Of a DNA stretch of 64,000 nucleotides, positions 57,519-64,000 are shown piece after piece. The first letter of the stretch is position 1. Each line of letters starts with the position of its first letter. The DNA lies in assembly GCA_023386495.1 (NCBI GenBank), contig JAEWJS010000010.1, positions 1 to 64,000 on the forward strand, read 5' to 3'. The notes below the pieces were generated by a model. The model saw nothing but the letters and a program-made list of their open reading frames with translations. It was not told the DNA's origin and made no database searches. The DNA is from Bacillota bacterium. GTDB taxonomy: Bacteria; Bacillota; Bacilli; Paenibacillales; Paenibacillaceae. The translations under genes and the position numbers were made by a program.

Positions 57519-59771
57519 CTATTGCGATCGGAAGGCAGTGCCGCGAATCAGGCCGATGACGAACCACGCGATTCCGACGGCGCCGAGCGCGAAGATCGTG
57601 TCGCCGGGCACGCGCAGCCAGACGAGGTTCTGCATCACGGTCCCGTGGAGGAACTCCGCCGAACGTGCGTACCACATGCCGTGCTTCATGCTAGCCAGCG
57701 TCTGCAGAATCCCGACTGGCAGCAGGCTCGCGACACCCATCAGCATCAAGCCGATATTCAGCGACCAGAACGAGAAGTTCAGCAATTTCGTCTTCCAAGG
57801 CTTCTCGCCGGACAGTCCGCGCAAGCAGAACAGCATCAACCCGATGCCGAGCATGCCGTACACGCCGAACAGCGCGGTATGCGCATGGAGCGCCGTCGTG
57901 TTGAGGCCCTGCATGTAGTAGAGCGCGATCGGCGGATTGATCAGGAAGCCGAACAAGCCTGCGCCGACTAGATTCCAGAACGATACGGACACGAAGAAGT
58001 AGATTGGCCACTTATATCGCTCTACCCATGGCTTGGCTCTTCCGTGCCGCAGATTCTCGTACGCTTCGAAGCCGATGAGCAAGAGCGGCACGACTTCAAG
58101 CGCGCTGAAGGACGCGCCGAATGCCAATACGCCGACCGGCGTGCCGGCGAAGTAGAGGTGGTGGAACGTGCCGATGATGCCGCCGGCCAGGAAGATGACC
58201 GTCGCGAACAAGGTAGTCGCCGTAGCGGTAGCCGTCCGAATGAGCCCCATGCGGGAGAACAGGAACGCGATGACGACCGCCGCGAATACTTCGAAGAATC
58301 CTTCGACCCACAGATGTACGACCCACCACCGCCAATAGGTGATAATGGTCAGATGGCTGTGCGGCCCCCACATCAGGCCCGGAATATAGAAGACGGGGAT
58401 CGCGACGGAAGCGATCAGGAACAGCGCGAGCAGATGGCGATTCTCGCCCTTCTTGCGGAACGCGGGCCAGAGCGAACGCGTCATCAGGAAGAACCACAAG
58501 AATAGCCCGACCAGGAGCAGAATCTGCCATGCTCTTCCCAGATCGACGTATTCGTAGCCTTGATGGCCGAAATAGAAGTTGTAGGTCAGGTTGGAGATGT
58601 AGCCCTTCACGGCCATCCATTCGCCGACGAGCGACCCGACGACGATGATGAGCAGCGCGATGAACAAGAAGTTCACGCCGAACCGCTGGTACTTCGGCTC
58701 ATGGCCGGAGATAGCCGGGCCGATGTAGAGCCCTGTCGCCAGCCAAGCGGTCGCGATCCAGAATATCGCCAATTGCTGATGCCAGGTTCTCGTGACCGTG
58801 TAAGGGAACCACTCTGCGAGCGGGATGCCGTAGAAGGCGCTACCTTCCACCGCATAGTGAGCGGTCAATACCCCTAGGCCGATCTGTACGACGACAAGCG
58901 CGGTGACCGTCCAGAAGTATTTTCGCGTCGCACGCATGGAAGGGGTAGGCTTCACTTGCAGCAGCGGATCCTGATTCGGGATCAGCGCGTGGTCATCCTC
59001 TTCCTTGTCGCGCTGCACGGCATAGTACCACGCCAACGCACCGACGCCTGCGAGGAGCAGAATGACGCTCACGATGGACCACATTAACGTATCGCGCGTC
59101 GGGACATTGTCGATGAGCGGCTCACCCGGCCAGTTATTCGTGTAGGTGATGTCCGAATCGGGCCGATTCGTCGCGGTCGACCACGTGGCCCACCAGAAGA
59201 AGGCATTGAGCTTATTGCGGTCGAGCTCGCTGCTGACGGTATTGGCCGGCATGGCGATCTTGTCGCGATACTCGGCCAGCGCCGGATCGTCGCCGAACAC
59301 TTGATGATAGTAAGCGCCGATCGCTTGGAACGCTTGCGCCCGCGCATCGGATACGAGGATCTCGTCCTTCGCCTCGTCATAAGTGTTCGTCCGGATCTCC
59401 CGCTTCAGGGTGGCCTTCAGCGCGGCTTGCTGCTCATCGGTGAGCGCCTCGTACGACTGCTGGTGCTGCTCCTGCGCCCACGTCTCGAGCAGCCAATTCA
59501 ACTCGCGGTGGAGCCAGTCTGCCGTCCAATCCGGCGCGACGTAGGAGCCGTGCCCCCACACGCTGCCGAGCTCTTGGCCGCCCATGCGCTGCCAAATGTT
59601 CTGCCCTTCCAGAATATCCTGCTTCGTCATGACAACGGCCCCGGATTCCGTGACGACGCGTTCCGGAATCGGAGGCTGCTTCTGAATGATCTCTCCGCCG
59701 TAGTAGAGCAGCACGGCGAAGGAAGCGATGAATACGAACCCTAGCGCCAACCATAACTTGCGATATTGCAT
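57519..59771 (-). CDS. norB: quinol-dependent nitric oxide reductase (qNOR), copy 2
   Basis: The protein of 750 residues is a close paralogue of copy 1 with the same NorC-like N-terminus (QRMGGQELGSVWGHGSYVAPDW) and core motifs (RTWHQQLAIFW, WVEGFFEVFAA, GTFHHLYFAG, HAHTALFGVYG). GGGAGG precedes ATG 59771. It is oriented opposite to copy 1. Two qNORs in 8 kb suggest either dosage or separate respiratory and detoxifying roles. No class II operator was found for it; the nearby TGTGT-N6-TCACG site suits the divergent ferredoxin better. Confidence 0.96.
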   Translation of the reverse strand: MQYRKLWLALGFVFIASFAVLLYYGGEIIQKQPPIPERVVTESGAVVMTKQDILEGQNIWQRMGGQELGSVWGHGSYVAPDWTADWLHRELNWLLETWAQEQHQQSYEALTDEQQAALKATLKREIRTNTYDEAKDEILVSDARAQAFQAIGAYYHQVFGDDPALAEYRDKIAMPANTVSSELDRNKLNAFFWWATWSTATNRPDSDITYTNNWPGEPLIDNVPTRDTLMWSIVSVILLLAGVGALAWYYAVQRDKEEDDHALIPNQDPLLQVKPTPSMRATRKYFWTVTALVVVQIGLGVLTAHYAVEGSAFYGIPLAEWFPYTVTRTWHQQLAIFWIATAWLATGLYIGPAISGHEPKYQRFGVNFLFIALLIIVVGSLVGEWMAVKGYISNLTYNFYFGHQGYEYVDLGRAWQILLLVGLFLWFFLMTRSLWPAFRKKGENRHLLALFLIASVAIPVFYIPGLMWGPHSHLTIITYWRWWVVHLWVEGFFEVFAAVVIAFLFSRMGLIRTATATATTLFATVIFLAGGIIGTFHHLYFAGTPVGVLAFGASFSALEVVPLLLIGFEAYENLRHGRAKPWVERYKWPIYFFVSVSFWNLVGAGLFGFLINPPIALYYMQGLNTTALHAHTALFGVYGMLGIGLMLFCLRGLSGEKPWKTKLLNFSFWSLNIGLMLMGVASLLPVGILQTLASMKHGMWYARSAEFLHGTVMQNLVWLRVPGDTIFALGAVGIAWFVIGLIRGTAFRSQ

Positions 59772-59839
59772 GTCTCGTACCTCCCGTAATTATGATCGTT
59801 TGGTTAGCGTTCCCAAATGATGCGCAAGTATCCGGATCC

Positions 59840-59881
59840 TGTGTGCTGCGTCACGTTGCGGGCTGCGAGATGTGGTATGAT
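59840..59881 (+). promoter_or_regulatory. Crp/Fnr-like operator and -10 of the ferredoxin gene
   Basis: TGTGTGCTGCGTCACG (59840-59855) matches TGTGA-N6-TCACA at 8 of 10. TATGAT at 59876-59881 lies 20 bp downstream, the class II spacing seen at other sites. Confidence 0.6.
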
Positions 59882-59903
59882 GATCGGACAGGGAGGGAGT
59901 AGC

Positions 59904-60176
59904 GTGGGAATGTATGCGTACGTGGATAAGGATACATGCATCGCGTGCGGGGCTTGCGGCACGGCCGCGCCGGACGTGTTCGGATACGATGCGGAAGGGC
60001 TTGCGGAGAACCAATGGCCGGGGGACGATAATCGCGGCATCGTCGACCTGCCCGAGTCGCTGCTCGACGATGTGGATGAAGCGCAGCACGGCTGCCCGAC
60101 GGCATCGATTCAGGTGGATCGCATGCCGTTCAATCGGCCGGCGGCTGTCGGCGAGAAAGGCGATCGAATGCGATAA
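59904..60176 (+). CDS. fer: [4Fe-4S] ferredoxin
   Basis: The protein of about 90 residues starts VGMYAYVDKDTCIACGACGTAAPDVFGYDAEGL and ends QHGCPTASIQVD. It is the single-cluster Bacillus-type ferredoxin, with CxxCxxC plus a distal Cys in GCPTASI. It transfers electrons in the cytoplasm. GTG 59904 follows GGGAGGGAG; the upstream frame runs through the operator and is rejected. It probably supplies electrons to island enzymes such as the radical SAM protein (inference). Confidence 0.92.
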   Translation: MGMYAYVDKDTCIACGACGTAAPDVFGYDAEGLAENQWPGDDNRGIVDLPESLLDDVDEAQHGCPTASIQVDRMPFNRPAAVGEKGDRMR

Positions 60177-60240
60177 ATCGCATTCGTATCGCCATCGACT
60201 CGAGATTAGTCTATCTGCGGGAACGACCACGATCAGAAAC

Positions 60241-60274
60241 AACAAGCACACGGCCCTAGGGACGTGTGCTTGTT
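60241..60274. terminator. bidirectional terminator
   Basis: AACAAGCACACG (60241-60252) pairs with CGTGTGCTTGTT (60263-60274). It separates the ferredoxin gene from the convergent membrane-protein gene. Confidence 0.8.
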
Positions 60275-60283
60275 AGATTACGA

Positions 60284-60775
60284 TTACGATCGCAAGCTCT
60301 TGTTCTGAGCAGGCAGCTTGGATCGGAAGGGCAGTTGCAGCTTAACGGCGGATGCGGCTGCTTGGTCGGCGATCATCAGCAGCGCGACGAGAATCGTTAA
60401 GGCGATGAACACCGTGATCGGCGTCGACCACAGCGCTTGCGGCCGATCGAAGAACGGAATCAAGGCGATGGCCAGAATCGGCGGCGCATTCAGATGGAAG
60501 CGTCGAATCAAGACGACGGTGATGATGAACGTTGCAAGAATCGCCGGCAGCTCAGGCAGCCATAGGAACGCTGCAGATCCGAGCAGGGAGGCGAGTCCAG
60601 CGCCTGCCACGAGCAAGATGGAGCGTCTGGCGGTCGGATTGCTCATGATGAGATAATAGCTGAATGCACCTAGCGTAGGGAAGAATAGCGGCGCCAGAGG
60701 CGCAATATGCAGCGACAGCCAGTAGACAGCCGCAAGGTATAGACTGACAAGGACGACCTTCATATAGAGCAGCAT
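60284..60775 (-). CDS. HPP-family-like membrane protein
   Basis: The protein of 163 residues has four to five helices (MKVVLVSLYLAAVYWLSL, LFFPTLGAFSYYLIMSNP, SILLVAGAGLASLLGSAAFLWL, AILATFIITVVLIRRFHLNAPPILAIALIPFF). The FPTLGA and HLNAPPILAIALIP segments resemble the HPP motif of a family that includes plant chloroplast nitrite transporters, but the canonical HPP triplet is not exact. GGGAG precedes ATG 60775. Nitrite transport would fit the context but is conjecture. Confidence 0.6.
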   Translation of the reverse strand: MLLYMKVVLVSLYLAAVYWLSLHIAPLAPLFFPTLGAFSYYLIMSNPTARRSILLVAGAGLASLLGSAAFLWLPELPAILATFIITVVLIRRFHLNAPPILAIALIPFFDRPQALWSTPITVFIALTILVALLMIADQAAASAVKLQLPFRSKLPAQNKSLRS

Positions 60776-60891
60776 GTAGAACTCCCATCTCTCGATCTCT
60801 CTCTATCCCTAGACTATCTGCATAGGGCCAACAAGATGAAATCATACAATGGTTTCCATGTATTCGTCAATACCCTGCGGATAACTAGGGA

Positions 60892-61518
60892 TTAAGAATC
60901 TTGCTCCTGACGGCTGCTATAATAGATCAAGCTTCCGATCGTATACACCATGAACATTCCTAGAACGGTCAGCACGTAAGGGATGCGGACCGTCATCGTC
61001 AGGACGGTAGAGAAGAGCATGAGCACGCCTGTCGCAACCATGACGCGTCCCTGCCAGCGCGCATAGACGGCATACGCTCGATCAGGCAGCTGGATGAAGC
61101 GCATCCGATTCTGCGGCATTCTCGGCAGCAGGTTGCCCAGCGCGATGAAGAGGATCCCGAATACGAGCGCAGCGAACAGGGATGGAGTGATCGGATAGCC
61201 AAGATTGTACGCCAGCGTAAAAAAGTGCAGCGCCGTCAGGACCGCAATGAGTAGCGAGTTGCTGCTCGTCTGCGTGGCAAGCAGCCGTTGACGCCTGTTC
61301 GCATCGCGTTCGTTGCGGATTCTCCACTGCATGAGCAGATGGAGCACCAGAATCAACGCCGGAGCGAAGAACGCGCCGTACAGCTTGCCGAAATAGCTGT
61401 CGGGCTGATCGGATGTGTTGAAATGCACGGCCATCTGTTCCGGCAGATCGGCGTAGAAATAGAGGCTGACAAGCACGCATGCCAGTGCGGCTCCAAGCGG
61501 CAAATACCATTTGTTCAT
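60892..61518 (-). CDS. sdpI: SdpI-like DUF1648 membrane protein
   Basis: The protein of about 208 residues has the DUF1648 start (ADLPEQMAVHFNTSDQPDSYFGK) and further helices including LFAALVFGILFIALGNLLPRMPQNRM, the SdpI signature. B. subtilis SdpI gives immunity to the toxin SdpC and sequesters SdpR. ATG 61518 lies one base after the sdpR stop; ATG 61530 is possible. No sdpABC toxin genes are present, so it may protect against other strains' toxins. Confidence 0.85.
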   Translation of the reverse strand: MNKWYLPLGAALACVLVSLYFYADLPEQMAVHFNTSDQPDSYFGKLYGAFFAPALILVLHLLMQWRIRNERDANRRQRLLATQTSSNSLLIAVLTALHFFTLAYNLGYPITPSLFAALVFGILFIALGNLLPRMPQNRMRFIQLPDRAYAVYARWQGRVMVATGVLMLFSTVLTMTVRIPYVLTVLGMFMVYTIGSLIYYSSRQEQDS

Positions 61519-61519
61519 G

Positions 61520-61801
61520 TTAGGTTCCATCCTCTCTAGTTCTGTGTTGGAGATCCATCATCCAGCGCATCACGTCTTGGAAGACTGTCGTATGAAGCGA
61601 GTAGACGATGTGCTGTCCTCTGCGCTCATCCCATACCAGTCCGGCTTGTTTCAGGATGTTCAGATGATTCGAGATGCTCGGCTTCGAGATGTCGAACTGC
61701 TCGGCAATCGCGCCTGCTGTCATGTCGCCGTTCTTCAGCAGCTCAAGAATCTGCCGGCGCGTAGGATCGGCCAGCGCCTTGAACACGTCGTTGACGGGCA
61801 T
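61520..61801 (-). CDS. sdpR: SdpR-like ArsR-family repressor
   Basis: The protein of 93 residues begins MPVNDVFKALADPTRRQILELLKNGDMTAGAIAEQF with the recognition helix ISKPSISNHLNILKQAGLV. It matches the SdpR autorepressor that pairs with SdpI. GGGGG sits upstream of ATG 61801. A perfect 16-bp palindrome in its promoter is the likely operator. Confidence 0.88.
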   Translation of the reverse strand: MPVNDVFKALADPTRRQILELLKNGDMTAGAIAEQFDISKPSISNHLNILKQAGLVWDERRGQHIVYSLHTTVFQDVMRWMMDLQHRTREDGT

Positions 61802-61829
61802 CGCAAAGGAACCCCCTCTCAACTTTCCA

Positions 61830-61854
61830 ATTGTATATTTAGATAATTATCTAA
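61830..61854 (-). promoter_or_regulatory. sdpR promoter with palindromic operator
   Basis: TTAGATAATTATCTAA (61839-61854) is a perfect 16-bp palindrome directly upstream of TACAAT (61835-61830 on the minus strand). Placement suits autorepression by SdpR. Confidence 0.7.
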
Positions 61855-61959
61855 CTATTGAACATTAAACCGCGATTTCCACCGATTGTCAAGCATGGCA
61901 TGAACATTTACCGCTTTCCTTCATATGCTGTGAAAAGATAGGCGAATGGAGGGTTCAGC

Positions 61960-63150
61960 ATGCAAGTCATTGTGCGCGCTGGCGACACGTTATGGCAGTA
62001 CAGCCGACTGTTCCAAGTACCGCTCGCATTGATCGCGGATTCGAATCCGAACGTGAATCCGCAATCGTTATCTCCGGGAATGATGCTCCATATTCCTGGC
62101 TATGTAACGGTGAACCACAGCGTAAGGGCAGGGGACAGCCTGTGGCGGATCGCGGTACATTACGGCATGCCGCTTCATGCCGTGTTAGCTGCGAACCCGG
62201 GAATCGATCCCGCGGCACTGCGCGTTGGCCAGCTCATCCGAATTCCGAGACGCGTCACTTGGCTAGTCGCGGAGACGCAGCAGCCGTACGATTACGCAGC
62301 ACTCAACCGGGATCTGAATCGGCTGTCTGCTGTCTATCCGTTCCTGAGACGCAGGGCGATCGGTTCCTCTGTCATGGGCAAGCCGATTCCGGAAATCATG
62401 ATCGGCCGCGGGGAGAAGAACGTGCATGTGAACGGCGCTTTTCACGGCAATGAGTGGATTACGACGCCGATATTGGTTCGTTTCATGAACGAATACTTAA
62501 TGGCATTAACGAATGCAGCGGCAATTCGCGGCAGATTCATGCTGCCGTACTACGACATTGCCTCATTATCCGTCGTGCCGATGGTGAATCCGGACGGCGT
62601 GGACCTTGTCGTGAACGGTCGTCCGCAGCAGGAGCCCTATCGAAGCCAGGTGCTCGAGATCAACGGCGGCAGCGAGGACTTTAGCGGATGGAAGGCCAAT
62701 ATACGAGGGGTCGATCTCAACAATCAATATCCCGCACAGTGGGAGCGCGAAGCGCAGCGCGGGCCGCGGTCGCCTGCGCCGAGAGATTACGCGGGGACCG
62801 GCCCGCTGACGGAGCCGGAATCGATCGCGATCGCCAATCTGACGCGAGAACGGAATTTCGACCGCGTATTGGCGTTCCATACGCAAGGCGAGGTGATCTT
62901 CTGGGGCTACGAGAACCTCGAGACGGAGGCGGCAGAGCAGCTCGTGAACGAATTCGCCCGCGTCAGCGGCTATCAGCCGATCCGCTACGCCGAGAGCTTC
63001 GCGGGCTTCAAGGATTGGTTCATTCAAGATTGGAGAAGGCCGGGCTATACCGTTGAAGCAGGACGGGGGACGAACCCGCTGCCGCTCGCGCAGCTCGAAG
63101 AGAATTATCAGAAGAGCCTCGGCATCCTATTGGCTGCCTTATACGCCTGA
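61960..63150 (+). CDS. LysM-M14 gamma-D-glutamyl-diamino-acid endopeptidase
   Basis: The protein of 396 residues has two N-terminal LysM repeats (VIVRAGDTLWQYSRLFQVPLALIADSNPNVNPQSLSPGMMLHIPG and VRAGDSLWRIAVHYGMPLHAVLAANPGIDPAALRVGQLIRIP) and an M14 carboxypeptidase domain. NGAFHGNEWITTPIL gives the zinc His and Glu; RVLAFHTQGEVIFW the third His; and YTVEAGRGTNPLP the catalytic Glu. It matches Bacillus spore-associated endopeptidase I (YqgT-like), which cleaves cortex or wall peptides. No signal peptide, as in that family. Confidence 0.9.
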   Translation: MQVIVRAGDTLWQYSRLFQVPLALIADSNPNVNPQSLSPGMMLHIPGYVTVNHSVRAGDSLWRIAVHYGMPLHAVLAANPGIDPAALRVGQLIRIPRRVTWLVAETQQPYDYAALNRDLNRLSAVYPFLRRRAIGSSVMGKPIPEIMIGRGEKNVHVNGAFHGNEWITTPILVRFMNEYLMALTNAAAIRGRFMLPYYDIASLSVVPMVNPDGVDLVVNGRPQQEPYRSQVLEINGGSEDFSGWKANIRGVDLNNQYPAQWEREAQRGPRSPAPRDYAGTGPLTEPESIAIANLTRERNFDRVLAFHTQGEVIFWGYENLETEAAEQLVNEFARVSGYQPIRYAESFAGFKDWFIQDWRRPGYTVEAGRGTNPLPLAQLEENYQKSLGILLAALYA

Positions 63151-63263
63151 CGAGGCATGTCCGCCTGAAGACCCGTGCATCGCGCGGGTCTTTGCTGCGT
63201 CGGGATCCGATGGCGCAAATATAAGCATCCCTTATGCATCGCATTATTTTTCATAAATAATCG

Positions 63264-63324
63264 TTGACAATCCAAAATACGGCTGATATCATCATCACAT
63301 ATCCAACTAAAAAGGTAGGAATAC
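63264..63324 (+). promoter_or_regulatory. promoter and operator-like dyad of the sulfate-binding protein gene
   Basis: TTGACA (63264-63269), 17 bp, TATCAT (63287-63292) form a sigma-A promoter. An imperfect dyad (ATATCC ... GGAATA, about 63300-63324) covers the start point. Sulfur-starvation control by a CymR-like regulator is possible. Confidence 0.55.
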
Positions 63325-63396
63325 ATGTTTTTACGACCGGACGACCGGAGTGGAAAATGGTTCTCATCCGCACATTATGCTAAGGGGTGCTTATTC

Positions 63397-64000
63397 ATGA
63401 GATCATTATCTTTCGGTCGTCTTTCTGTTATCGTCGTCGCGCTATCGCTGGTACTATCCGCTTGCGGAGGGGCCTCCGGCAGCAACGCGAACAATAATGC
63501 AGCGAACAATCAAACTGCGGCTCCGGCAGCTGGTGCCAATACGAATACTGCTGAGCCGGCAGAGACGCCGGCGGCAGAGCCTAAACCGCCGATCGAGCTG
63601 CTGAACGTCTCTTACGATCCGACACGCGAGTTCTATGCGGAATATAACGAAGCCTTCATCAAGCAATGGAAGGAAGAGACGGGTCAGGACGTGACGATCA
63701 AGCAATCGCATGGCGGCTCCGGGAAGCAAGCTCGCTCCGTCATCGACGGACTCAAGGCAGACGTTGTGACGCTAGCGCTCGGTTTCGATATCGATGCAGT
63801 CGTCGATGCCGGCGTCATCGAAGCGGATTGGCAGCAGCAATTCGAAAATAACAGCGCGCCTTATACGTCGACGATCGTCTTCCTGGTCCGCAAGGGCAAC
63901 CCGAAGGGGATCAAGGATTGGGATGATCTCGTTAAGGAAGGCGTCGAAGTCATTACGCCGAATCCCAAGACCTCCGGCGGCGCAAGGTGGAATTATCTCG
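63397..64000 (+). CDS. sbp: sulfate ABC transporter substrate-binding lipoprotein (partial)
   Basis: The visible 201 residues start with a lipoprotein signal (LSVIVVALSLVLSAC, lipobox LSAC), then an Ala/Asn/Pro-rich linker and the Sbp/CysP core: LLNVSYDPTREFYAEYNEAFIKQWKEETGQ, QSHGGSGKQARSVIDGLKADVVTLAL, and ITPNPKTSGGARWNYL. The family binds sulfate or thiosulfate outside the membrane. The gene is cut by the window end. AAGGGG precedes ATG 63397. CysT/CysW permease genes would be expected next. Confidence 0.95.
   Translation, partial: MRSLSFGRLSVIVVALSLVLSACGGASGSNANNNAANNQTAAPAAGANTNTAEPAETPAAEPKPPIELLNVSYDPTREFYAEYNEAFIKQWKEETGQDVTIKQSHGGSGKQARSVIDGLKADVVTLALGFDIDAVVDAGVIEADWQQQFENNSAPYTSTIVFLVRKGNPKGIKDWDDLVKEGVEVITPNPKTSGGARWNYL

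Overview
The window looks like chromosome of an endospore-forming, GC-rich member of the Firmicutes, most probably the Paenibacillaceae. The evidence is a tricistronic GerA-type germinant receptor, two YheC/YheD-type spore-associated ATP-grasp proteins, strong AAGGAGG-type ribosome binding sites, a short Bacillus-type pyruvate kinase and SdpR/SdpI. No rRNA, tRNA or CRISPR array was seen. The species cannot be named from this sequence alone.

Layout. 1-1649 is an IS4-family insertion sequence with 18-bp terminal inverted repeats. 1747-12.6 kb holds spore and envelope genes: a DUF2935-like protein, gerA/B/C on the minus strand, an SH3-glucosaminidase autolysin, a divergent YheC/D pair, glutamate racemase, a VanX-type D-Ala-D-Ala dipeptidase and an AraC regulator. 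Pyruvate kinase follows. 14.25-21.7 kb is a tightly coupled seven-gene operon (ketoacyl synthase III, ATP-grasp, two dehydrogenases, metallo-beta-lactamase fold hydrolase, CoF-synthetase-like adenylating enzyme, acyltransferase-like protein). It looks like an uncharacterised biosynthetic pathway.

22.3-60.2 kb is a large nitrogen-oxide respiration island. It contains a cysteine-free Crp/Fnr regulator and the Ric/ScdA iron-sulfur repair protein. It has two paralogous operons, each encoding a NarI-like membrane cytochrome b, a cytoplasmic Nas/Nap-type molybdopterin reductase, a four-cluster ferredoxin, a Tat-type Rieske protein and a tiny membrane protein. It also has two NarK-like transporters fused to C-terminal PAS domains, DUF2249 proteins, a heme-copper-oxidase-like membrane protein, a DUF59 protein with a separate Mrp ATPase, a truncated hemoglobin, an NreA-like GAF protein, copper nitrite reductase NirK, two quinol NO reductases, a radical SAM/SPASM protein, the heme enzyme HemY and a ferredoxin. 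Together these would carry nitrate through nitrite and NO to N2O. No nosZ is present. At least six TGTGA-N6-TCACA-type operators lie upstream of genes in this island, most of them 20-23 bp upstream of a -10 element, which suggests one regulon.

Within the island are an IS1595-like transposase-related gene whose promoter carries two LexA/SOS boxes but whose product lacks a catalytic acid, an ArsR-SulP transporter pair, and a cluster of four 25-bp palindromes arranged as two dimers. 60.2-64 kb holds an HPP-like membrane protein, SdpI/SdpR, a LysM-M14 peptidase and the start of a sulfate-binding lipoprotein gene cut by the window end.
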